Shown: piece by piece, positions 1 to 4,964 of the stretch
Layout of the letters: each line of letters starts with the position of its first letter
How positions within the stretch are numbered: position 1 is the stretch's first letter
Source: Planctomycetales bacterium
GTDB lineage: Bacteria > Planctomycetota > Planctomycetia > Gemmatales > Gemmataceae
DNA: 6,239 nucleotides
Assembly (NCBI GenBank): GCA_020054355.1
Contig: JAGVLI010000823.1
Location: 1-6,239, forward strand
Direction: 5' to 3'
The notes under the pieces: generated by a model
Database searches by the model: none
The model's input: the letters and a program-made list of their open reading frames with translations, nothing else
What the model was told of the DNA's origin: nothing
Translations under genes and position numbers: made by a program

Positions 1-10
1 GCGCGCTTGA

Positions 11-649
11 CTATGGCTTGCGATACACCGCCCGCCAGATCGGTTTGCCGACCTTGCGGGCCTTGCGCTCGAAGTTGGACAGGTAATCCAGGTCGTGTTC
101 GGCCGGCTTCTCGACCAGGGGAGGTTCCAGGATGAGTTTGGTATGTTTGGCGGTCGTCGCCTGGATAATCTCGAAGTACGCTTCCACGTCCGTGGCGACG
201 TATAGCCGGCCGCCCGGCTGCAACACTTGCTCGCAGGCAGCGGCGAAGTCGGGCTGATAGACGCGGCGCTTGCGATGCCGTTGCTTCCACCAGGGGTCCG
301 GGAAATAGACGTGGACTGCCTGCACGGAACCCGCCGGCACCTGTTTCGCCAGGAAGTGCCGGGCATCCGTGCAGACGAGCCGAACGTTGTTCAGCGTCCG
401 CTTGGCAATGCGATTGGCGACGAAGAACTGTAGTTTGCGCGCGATCTCGACGCCCAGGAAGTTCACCTCCGGGCAAGCTTGGCTGGCTTTCACCAGGAAC
501 AGCCCCTTGCCGAAGCCCACTTCAATCTCGACTGGCCGGTCGTTGCCGAACACCGCCGGCCAGGCAATCGCGCCGGAGTCCGGCGGCACTTCGAGCAGGT
601 ACGGAACCAGTTGCTCGCGCGGCAAGCGAATGACCCGCCGGACGCTCAC
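11..649 (-). CDS. trmB: tRNA (guanine-N7-)-methyltransferase TrmB
   Basis: This enzyme transfers a methyl group from S-adenosylmethionine to N7 of guanosine 46 in the variable loop of tRNAs, in the cytoplasm. The 212-residue protein shows the SAM-binding motif I VEIEVGFGKG (residues 40-49), then NFLGVEIARK (63-72), the family signature YFPDPWWKQRHRKRR (115-129), an LQPGGRLYVATD strand (143-154), and the C-terminal substrate-binding block SNFERKARKVGKPIWRA (191-207). Length is normal for bacterial TrmB. I place the start at the GTG at 649, not at an ATG 85 codons upstream. A good AGGAG lies six bases before the GTG, homology begins there, and the longer reading would run across most of the 3' third of the upstream dehydratase gene. 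The GTG overlaps the upstream gene's TGA by four bases (GTGA), which implies translational coupling and one transcript. Assignment is secure; the start is very likely. Confidence 0.96.
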   Translation of the reverse strand: MSVRRVIRLPREQLVPYLLEVPPDSGAIAWPAVFGNDRPVEIEVGFGKGLFLVKASQACPEVNFLGVEIARKLQFFVANRIAKRTLNNVRLVCTDARHFLAKQVPAGSVQAVHVYFPDPWWKQRHRKRRVYQPDFAAACEQVLQPGGRLYVATDVEAYFEIIQATTAKHTKLILEPPLVEKPAEHDLDYLSNFERKARKVGKPIWRAVYRKP

Positions 650-663
650 GTTGCGCTCCTCTT
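646..663 (-). promoter_or_regulatory. trmB ribosome binding site within the fabZ-like 3' end, GTGA stop/start overlap
   Basis: On the minus strand AAGAGGAG (663-656) sits six bases before the GTG start (649-647), inside the last codons of the dehydratase gene. The stop TGA (648-646) and the start share bases. This fixes the trmB start and suggests reinitiation or coupled translation of the two genes. Confidence 0.8.
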
Positions 664-1137
664 CAGGGGCATGCCAATGATGTCGCCGTGGAAAACCATG
701 GTCGATTCCACGAAACCCTGCACATGGCAATTGACTTGCCGCCGATGCAGCTTGATCGCCTTGCCAATCAGCACCAGTCGGACGCCTGGACGCACCGGGG
801 CGCGAAAACGCACGTTTTCCATGCCGCCGAAGCCGACGAAATCGCAGTCCAGCACTTTTTGGCTGCCGATGTAATACGAACACAGCTGCGCTGCCGCCTC
901 GCACATGACCACTCCGGGCAAGAGCGGATAACCCGGCATATGCCCGCGCACCCAGAACTCGTCGTCGCGCACGTCCTTGTAGCCGGCCAGCAGGTGCTGC
1001 GCCGGGTCGAGCAAGAGGATGGCGTTGAGGTGTTCCATCTCGAAGCGCTGCTGGTTGACGCGACGGACGCCTTCCTGGTCGGCGACGAGCTTGGTGTGAT
1101 CCAGCTGGGCCGGGTCGAGCAGCAACGGTGGCGGCAT
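646..1137 (-). CDS. FabZ-like 3-hydroxyacyl-ACP dehydratase (hotdog fold)
   Basis: This is probably a hydroxyacyl-acyl-carrier-protein dehydratase, removing water from 3-hydroxyacyl-ACP during fatty acid elongation. The 163-residue protein has the FabA/FabZ active-site block RGHMPGYPLLPGVVMCEAAAQL (residues 64-85), with the catalytic histidine at 66 and the acidic partner Glu80. It is followed by the strand MENVRFRAPVRPG (106-118), which corresponds to the KFR-PV-PG segment of FabZ. The N-terminal LPHRYPFLLVDR-type motif of classical FabZ is not present; the matching place reads EMEHLNAILLLDPA (33-46). It may therefore be a FabZ paralogue used in a specialised lipid pathway, so I leave the symbol empty. 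The start is the ATG at 1137, with GAGG about nine bases upstream; codons further upstream run into the intergenic repeat. It is translationally coupled to trmB downstream through a GTGA overlap. Confidence 0.88.
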   Translation of the reverse strand: MPPPLLLDPAQLDHTKLVADQEGVRRVNQQRFEMEHLNAILLLDPAQHLLAGYKDVRDDEFWVRGHMPGYPLLPGVVMCEAAAQLCSYYIGSQKVLDCDFVGFGGMENVRFRAPVRPGVRLVLIGKAIKLHRRQVNCHVQGFVESTMVFHGDIIGMPLKRSAT

Positions 1138-1194
1138 GGCAATGGTCCTCGGCCTGCTCGGGCGAACCTGCTGGTCAGCGATATCGTTTGTCCT

Positions 1195-1267
1195 CGTAGG
1201 GTCCGCTGTGCGGACCACGAACGACTTCGACGATGGTCGTTCAATGGCCCGCACAGCGGACCCTACG
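1195..1267. repeat. REP-like 73-bp element with 19-bp perfect inverted arms
   Basis: The arm CGTAGGGTCCGCTGTGCGG (1195-1213) is repeated exactly as its reverse complement at 1249-1267. A second, inner inverted pair GAACGAC/GTCGTTC (1219-1225 and 1236-1242) lies in the interior. The left arm also holds its own small hairpin, GGTCCGC-TGT-GCGGACC (1200-1216), with an imperfect equivalent in the right arm. This nested architecture resembles a paired REP unit or a short non-autonomous element. No open frame or transposase is associated with it. It lies in the leader of the fabZ-like gene, between its predicted promoter and its start. Confidence 0.8.
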
Positions 1268-1287
1268 CAGTTCACTTCGGTAGTGCT

Positions 1288-1317
1288 TAGATAGCAACTC
1301 GCTTGCATCGCTGTCAA
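1288..1317 (-). promoter_or_regulatory. candidate sigma70-type promoter for the fabZ-like/trmB pair
   Basis: Reading the minus strand, a perfect TTGACA (1317-1312) is followed after 18 bases by TATCTA (1293-1288). This is preceded by TGC, giving an extended -10 context. The -10 hexamer itself is only a half match. Initiation near 1281 would give a leader of about 145 bases that contains the whole 73-bp inverted repeat. The call comes from consensus matching only. Confidence 0.4.
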
Positions 1318-1330
1318 GTCGCCGCTGCCC

Positions 1331-1358
1331 TTGACGGCCCTATCCACGAGTCTACACT
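1331..1358 (+). promoter_or_regulatory. candidate sigma70-type promoter for the HEAT-protein gene cluster
   Basis: TTGACG (1331-1336, five of six consensus bases) is separated by 16 bases from TACACT (1353-1358, four of six). A transcript would begin near 1365 and have a leader of roughly 36 bases before the ATG at 1401. It is back to back with the leftward candidate, with the two -35 boxes about 13 bases apart, so the two operons may share a control region. Confidence 0.45.
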
Positions 1359-1400
1359 AATTTAGGTGCGTTCATACCTTCGCGGGAGTCTGCCGTCATC

Positions 1401-2357
1401 ATGGAAGCCGAGTCCGCCACGTCGAACCCTGGGGAGTCGGCCGAGGGGCTGCCGCCGGTGATGCCGCCTTCCAGCCGGCACATCGTCCAGATGTTCGTGG
1501 TGCCCGGCCTGATCGTCGGCGGCGTGGTGCTGCTCGGTCTGTTCTGCTCCGGCGCGTTCGGCTGGATGTTCGGCTTCGGCCATGCCCAGACGCCGGAAGC
1601 CTTCCTGCAGCGGCTCGACGATCCCAACACGGACGTCCGCTGGCGGGCCGCCAACGACCTCGTCCAGGTGCTGAAACGCGACGACGAGCTGGCTTCCAAT
1701 CCCGACCTCGGCTTCAAGCTGGCCGACCTGCTGACCCAGGAACTGGACCAGATTGCCTTCGACGAGAAATCGCTGGGCGAACGCTTGGCCAAGCTGTCGG
1801 CCAAGGACCAGGAGCAGGAACGGCAGAAGCTCAAGGGCCGGCGCGATTACGTCCGCTTTCTGAGCGCTTGCCTGGCCACCATGACCTTGCCGATCGGCGT
1901 CGAGCCGCTGAAGAAGATGGCGACGCTGCCCGGCGCCGATCCCAAGCCGACCGCCCAGATGCGCCGGCATGCGGTCTGGATGCTCGCCAACCTCGGCGAC
2001 AACCTGAAGCGCTTCAAGGGCGACCCGGACACAAGCTACAAGGGGCTGTCCGCCGCCCGCCAGGAAGCGGTGCAGGCCCGCGTGCAGCAGGAAGCCGACA
2101 GCACCACCGGCCTGCGCCGCCAGCTGGCCGAGCAGACGGTCAGATACCTCAAGGACAACCAGTACGAGCTGGGCGTGATCGCCGCCCTGGCCGAATGCGC
2201 GCAGGCCGACGATCCCGACCTGCGCAAGTTCACTGCTTTCGCGCTCACCTTCTGGATGGGCAGCCCCCAGGAAAACCAGCTGGCCGAGCAAACGTTGCTG
2301 GCCCTGTCCCGCGACGACGGCCGGGGCGTGCGGATTGTTCTCGACAAGAATGATTGA
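1401..2357 (+). CDS. membrane-anchored HEAT-like repeat protein, function unknown
   Basis: I do not recognise a specific function. The 318-residue protein starts with a polar, proline-rich tail (1-28). One hydrophobic segment follows (about 31-58, rich in V, L, G and F), which looks like a signal anchor. The rest is helical. Segments resembling HEAT or armadillo helices are seen at TPEAFLQRLDDPNTDVRWRA and following residues (64-93), around 149-174, at MRRHAVWMLANLGDNLKR (187-204), and at 254-285 with DDPDLRKFTAFAL. A highly charged stretch (119-150) could be a coiled coil. HEAT folds usually serve as protein-binding scaffolds. With the anchor the bulk would sit on one face of the membrane, probably outside if the anchor is N-in. 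The start ATG at 1401 has only a distant GGGAG (12 bases away), so its RBS is weak. The next gene starts two bases after the stop. Confidence 0.85.
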   Translation: MEAESATSNPGESAEGLPPVMPPSSRHIVQMFVVPGLIVGGVVLLGLFCSGAFGWMFGFGHAQTPEAFLQRLDDPNTDVRWRAANDLVQVLKRDDELASNPDLGFKLADLLTQELDQIAFDEKSLGERLAKLSAKDQEQERQKLKGRRDYVRFLSACLATMTLPIGVEPLKKMATLPGADPKPTAQMRRHAVWMLANLGDNLKRFKGDPDTSYKGLSAARQEAVQARVQQEADSTTGLRRQLAEQTVRYLKDNQYELGVIAALAECAQADDPDLRKFTAFALTFWMGSPQENQLAEQTLLALSRDDGRGVRIVLDKND

Positions 2358-2359
2358 AA

Positions 2360-2803
2360 ATGCACCATCACCGCTTGCTGGTTAGCCTGTTCCTGTTGTT
2401 CCTCGCCGGCTGCCAGAAGGCCGCCGAGCTGGCCGCGCCGCCAACCTCGACAGGCGGCGTGCGGCTGGAGATTCAGTACAACGCCATCCGGGCGCTGGCG
2501 CATCGCGGCAGCGACGCCATGAAGGATCCCGACCGCCTCGATGTGCTGGCCGACATGCTCGACGAGGGGAAGCAGCAGCGGCACTTCCGGCTGAAGCTGC
2601 AAGACGGCCGGGACGTGCCCGACCAGGGCGAGGCGCAGACCGCGGTCGAATCCGCCCTGAAGGCCATCGCCGTCTTGCACCGCAAGCGGCCGGACATCGA
2701 CCTGACCCGTCTGCACCCAGCCATCGAGAAAGTCGCCCAGGGCAACAACGAAGTGCTGAAGCAGGAAGCGAAGAAGACGCAGGTCGCTTTGGGGATCAAG
2801 TAA
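2360..2803 (+). CDS. small predicted lipoprotein with HEAT-like helices, function unknown
   Basis: The 147-residue product begins with a short lipoprotein signal: MHHHRLL, a hydrophobic core, and the lipobox LAGC with Cys18 as the lipidated residue. Export and membrane attachment are therefore expected. The mature part is alpha-helical. The segment IQYNAIRALAHRGSDAMKDPDRLDVLADML resembles the first HEAT-like unit of the preceding protein (RWRAANDLVQVLKRDDEL...LADLL). A second helical pair follows (AVESALKAIAVLHRKRPDIDLTRLHPAI). I chose the ATG at 2360. A TTG six bases upstream would overlap the previous stop and only add two residues. There is no clear Shine-Dalgarno, which fits coupling to the previous gene only two bases away. 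The two proteins probably act together at the envelope; the role is not known. Confidence 0.82.
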   Translation: MHHHRLLVSLFLLFLAGCQKAAELAAPPTSTGGVRLEIQYNAIRALAHRGSDAMKDPDRLDVLADMLDEGKQQRHFRLKLQDGRDVPDQGEAQTAVESALKAIAVLHRKRPDIDLTRLHPAIEKVAQGNNEVLKQEAKKTQVALGIK

Positions 2804-2811
2804 TCAAGCCG

Positions 2812-2838
2812 TTTAGCCGCGAGCCGAAGGCGAGCGCT
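2812..2838 (+). repeat. 27-bp dispersed repeat, copy 1
   Basis: This copy starts TTTAGCCGCGAGCCGAAGGC and ends GAGCGCT. It differs from the other two copies by a single base (A instead of G at 2827). It lies in the 47-bp gap before the ferritin-like gene and ends one base before that gene's GGAGG ribosome binding site. Confidence 0.85.
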
Positions 2839-2839
2839 C

Positions 2840-2844
2840 GGAGG
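2840..2844 (+). promoter_or_regulatory. Shine-Dalgarno GGAGG of the ferritin-like gene
   Basis: A full GGAGG stands six bases before the ATG at 2851. It sets the start of the ferritin-like gene and is directly next to copy 1 of the 27-bp repeat, so the repeat occupies the usual position of upstream leader sequence. Confidence 0.8.
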
Positions 2845-2850
2845 AAACCC

Positions 2851-3309
2851 ATGCCAGCCAGCAAGGAACAGGTCATCGAAGCGCTGCGGAAGGCTTTCTG
2901 CATGGAAGTGGAAACCATCACGAATTACCTGGCGAACAGCCTGCACCTGGAAGGCGTCCGCGCCGAGTTCATCAAGCAGGCGCTGGCGGCGGACATCCAG
3001 GGCGAACTGCTGCATGCCCAGCAACTCGGCAACCGCATCAAGCAGCTGGGCGGCACGATTCCCGGCAGCCTGGAGCTGAAGTTCGATCAAAAGGCATTGC
3101 AGCCGACCGAAGACACCACCGACGTGCTGCACACCATCAAGGGAGTCTTGCAGGCGGAACAGGACGCGATCAGCCACTATCGCTCGATCATCAAGCTGAC
3201 CGACGGCGACGACTACGTCACCCAGGACCTGGCCATCACCATCATGTCCGACGAGGAAGGCCATCGGCAACAGTTCGAGGGCTTCCTCAAGGAATACTCG
3301 AAGAAATAG
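2851..3309 (+). CDS. ferritin-like di-iron protein, bacterioferritin type without the heme methionine
   Basis: The 152-residue protein is a four-helix ferritin-like domain with a complete set of di-iron ligands spaced as in bacterioferritin. These are Glu19 with Tyr26 in helix A, Glu52-x-x-His55 in helix B (GELLHAQQL), Glu103 in helix C (AEQDAISHYR), and Glu135-x-x-His138 in helix D (SDEEGHRQQF). An iron-oxidising or iron/oxidant-handling role is therefore likely, in the cytoplasm since no signal peptide is seen. The residue after Glu52 is Leu, where heme-binding bacterioferritin has Met, so heme binding at the subunit interface is not expected. Whether it assembles into a storage cage or acts as a small ferritin-like oxidase cannot be told from sequence alone. 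GGAGG six bases upstream supports the start. It follows the lipoprotein gene by 47 bp and precedes the oxidoreductase by 47 bp. Confidence 0.9.
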   Translation: MPASKEQVIEALRKAFCMEVETITNYLANSLHLEGVRAEFIKQALAADIQGELLHAQQLGNRIKQLGGTIPGSLELKFDQKALQPTEDTTDVLHTIKGVLQAEQDAISHYRSIIKLTDGDDYVTQDLAITIMSDEEGHRQQFEGFLKEYSKK

Positions 3310-3356
3310 TCCGGCTTCTCCGACCCGACTTTCTCCACCAGCAAGGATGCGATTTC

Positions 3357-4373
3357 GTGGAAACCACCTTCATCGTCGGCGCGGGCGGCATTGGCTGCGC
3401 GGTCGGCTACGCGCTGCGCGCCGCCGGATTGTCCATCACGTTCGTGGATGCGGACTCGGCCAAGATCGGTGACGGCCGCCGGTATGGCGTGCGCGTCAAC
3501 CACTTGCCGCCACTGCGCGCGGACTTCATCCGCTTCGACGACTGGCAGCCCAGTGCTGACGCCACCGTGCTGCTCTGCACCAAGTGCTACGATAACGCGG
3601 CGGTGCTGGAACGCTTGCCGGCTGCCGTGCAGCTGCTGCCCATCCAGAACGGCTTCGATCCGATTCTGGATGCGCGAGGGCATGCCTGGGAAGGCATCGC
3701 CTCGTTCGTCTCGGAATGCCGGCCCGGACAGATGCACACTTTCATCACCCGCAAGGGCAAGCTGCACCTGGGACAACGTCCAGCGAGCCGGTCGCGTCAG
3801 CGGCCGGAGTCAACGGCCGCCCCGCTCGCCGGGCTGCAACGCACCTCGCTGTTCAAGACGGTCCCGGTTCCGGACATCCTGCCGTACAAGTACACCAAGC
3901 TGATGTACAACGCGGCCATCAGTCCGCTGGCCGCCGCCGCCGGCCTGGACAACGGCGAACTGCTCTCCGTGCCGCCGGCGCGCGCGTTGTTCTTCGGATT
4001 GTTGCGAGAGAACTACGCGATCCTGAAGGGGGCGGCAATTCCGCTGGTGAAGATCGGCTCGTTTCATCCGGACACGGTGCAGTGGATTTTGCGGCATCAA
4101 CTGGTCGCCAACAGCCTGGCCTGGGCCTTCTATCCGTCGCTGCGCGGCTCGTACTGCTCGATGTCGGGCGACCTGCCGAAAGGCCGTACGGAGATTGATA
4201 ATTACAACGGGCATTTGCTCGAACTGGCAGACGGGCGGCCCTGTCCGCTGAATCGCAGGGTTTACGACCTGGTGAAGCGGATGGAGCAGGAACGCTGTCA
4301 GCCGAAAGTATCCGTGCTGGCGAGCGTGGGGCAAGGCGGCGGCCATCATTGGTCTGGAATAGCTGATAGCTGA
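3357..4373 (+). CDS. ketopantoate reductase (ApbA/PanE) family oxidoreductase
   Basis: This is an NAD(P)H-dependent oxidoreductase of the 2-dehydropantoate 2-reductase family. It has 338 residues, somewhat longer than the roughly 300 typical of PanE. An N-terminal Rossmann fold shows FIVGAGGIGCAVG (residues 5-17) and an acidic FVDAD (29-33) after strand 2. IQNG (96-99) carries the family asparagine. YTKLMYNAAISPLAA (179-193) contains the putative catalytic Lys181. SMSGDLPKGRTEIDNYNGHL (268-287) contains the conserved glutamate (Glu279). A short Arg/Ser/Pro-rich insertion lies at about 141-157. It starts at a GTG with AAGGA nine bases upstream. The last few codons (IADS, stop) fall inside a 7-bp tandem repeat, so the natural C-terminus may have been altered. 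No other pantothenate gene is nearby, so the substrate remains open and I give no symbol. Confidence 0.85.
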   Translation: METTFIVGAGGIGCAVGYALRAAGLSITFVDADSAKIGDGRRYGVRVNHLPPLRADFIRFDDWQPSADATVLLCTKCYDNAAVLERLPAAVQLLPIQNGFDPILDARGHAWEGIASFVSECRPGQMHTFITRKGKLHLGQRPASRSRQRPESTAAPLAGLQRTSLFKTVPVPDILPYKYTKLMYNAAISPLAAAAGLDNGELLSVPPARALFFGLLRENYAILKGAAIPLVKIGSFHPDTVQWILRHQLVANSLAWAFYPSLRGSYCSMSGDLPKGRTEIDNYNGHLLELADGRPCPLNRRVYDLVKRMEQERCQPKVSVLASVGQGGGHHWSGIADS

Positions 4374-4385
4374 TAGCTGATAGCT
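4359..4385. repeat. 7-bp tandem repeat (ATAGCTG, about 3.9 units)
   Basis: The heptamer ATAGCTG runs three full times from 4359 to 4379, with a partial fourth unit to 4385. It is in frame with the end of the oxidoreductase gene and provides its last codons and its TGA stop (4371-4373). Confidence 0.85.
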
Positions 4386-4394
4386 ATCAGCTAT
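4373..4394. terminator. 22-bp perfect palindrome between convergent stops, candidate bidirectional terminator
   Basis: Positions 4373-4394 read the same on both strands, centred on the AGCT at 4382-4385. The palindrome fills the gap between the TGA of the oxidoreductase (4371-4373) and the TAA of tsaE (4397-4395). On the plus strand it is followed by TTATTC, only a weak T-tract. A hairpin at a convergent junction fits termination of both transcripts. The lack of a GC-rich stem or a long T-run keeps this uncertain. Confidence 0.45.
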
Positions 4395-4874
4395 TTATTC
4401 GCTGCCAGCGCGCAGATGTTCGATCAGCGACTCATACCGAGCACCGTGCCCCTCGATCTCGATCCACCGCGCCGTCTCGCCAACCGGCGTGATGGTGATG
4501 GTCAACCGCTCCGTCGGCAGCAGGCCGATCACCCGATCCGCCCATTCGATCAGGCAGACGCCGTCGCCCTCGAAATACTCGTGGACGCCCAAATCGGCGA
4601 ACTCGGCGGGGTTCTTCAGACGGTAAGCGTCGAAGTGATAGATCGGCAGGCGGGCGTCGTATTCCTGGATGAGGACGAACGTGGGACTGCTGACGGCCCG
4701 GCTGTCGTCGATCTCCAGCCCCTCGGCGATGGCGCGAACCAGGTGGGTCTTGCCCGCGCCCAGCGGGCCGATCAGGGCGACGACCGCGCCGGGAAAGAGC
4801 AGCGGTCCCAGGCGTCGGCCGAAGGCGGTGGTGGCGGCCAGGTCGGAGATGTCCAGCGACCAGCAGTTGGCCAT
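4395..4874 (-). CDS. tsaE: tRNA threonylcarbamoyladenosine biosynthesis ATPase TsaE
   Basis: TsaE is the small P-loop ATPase that works with TsaB and TsaD in making N6-threonylcarbamoyladenosine at position 37 of ANN-decoding tRNAs. The 159-residue protein has the Walker A motif GPLGAGKT (36-43), the family block SSPTFVLIQEY (62-72), HFDAYRL (80-86) and CLIEWADRV (107-115), where Glu110-Trp111 lies at the Walker B-like site. Length is typical. The ATG at 4874 gives a full-length protein, but the 15 bases between it and the inverted repeat show no proper Shine-Dalgarno. prfB lies upstream on the same strand, separated by 90 bp that contain the large palindrome. Downstream it converges on the oxidoreductase gene. 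TsaB and TsaD are not in this window. Confidence 0.95.
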   Translation of the reverse strand: MANCWSLDISDLAATTAFGRRLGPLLFPGAVVALIGPLGAGKTHLVRAIAEGLEIDDSRAVSSPTFVLIQEYDARLPIYHFDAYRLKNPAEFADLGVHEYFEGDGVCLIEWADRVIGLLPTERLTITITPVGETARWIEIEGHGARYESLIEHLRAGSE

Positions 4875-4889
4875 GAGTGACCATCAATG

Positions 4890-4951
4890 TTTAGCCGCGA
4901 GCCGGAGGCGAGCGCTACGACGCAGCGACTCGCCTCCGGCTCGCGGCTAAA
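4890..4951. repeat. 62-bp inverted repeat containing copy 2 of the dispersed repeat
   Basis: The 27-bp element at 4890-4916 (starting TTTAGCCGCGAGCC) is copied back as its reverse complement. The arms 4890-4912 and 4929-4951 match over 23 of 23 bases, with a 16-base loop. Within the loop CGCT/AGCG can pair and extend the stem after a one-base bulge. The element fills most of the 90-bp space between prfB and tsaE, starting 13 bp after the prfB stop and ending 15 bp before the tsaE ATG. A very stable RNA hairpin is expected. No T-run follows it on either strand, so it is not a classical intrinsic terminator. Confidence 0.9.
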
Positions 4952-4964
4952 CGGTGGAAAACGA

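Noticed and set aside
650..904. 85-codon N-terminal extension of trmB from an ATG at 904
   Set aside because: It would lie entirely within the dehydratase gene, has no TrmB similarity, and a better start (GTG at 649 with AGGAG) exists.
1138..1347. 70-codon N-terminal extension of the dehydratase
   Set aside because: It runs through the REP-like palindrome and the intergenic region. The family length and a GAGG site agree with the ATG at 1137.
1362..2291. Minus-strand open frame of 309 codons opposite the HEAT-like gene
   Set aside because: It is rich in Gly, Gln and His without recognisable motifs. The plus-strand frame has a membrane anchor, helical repeats and an upstream promoter candidate, and it flows into the next gene.
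2473..3270. Minus-strand open frame across the lipoprotein and ferritin-like genes
   Set aside because: It overlaps two plus-strand genes with clear signals (a lipobox; di-iron ligands and GGAGG) and shows no domain of its own.
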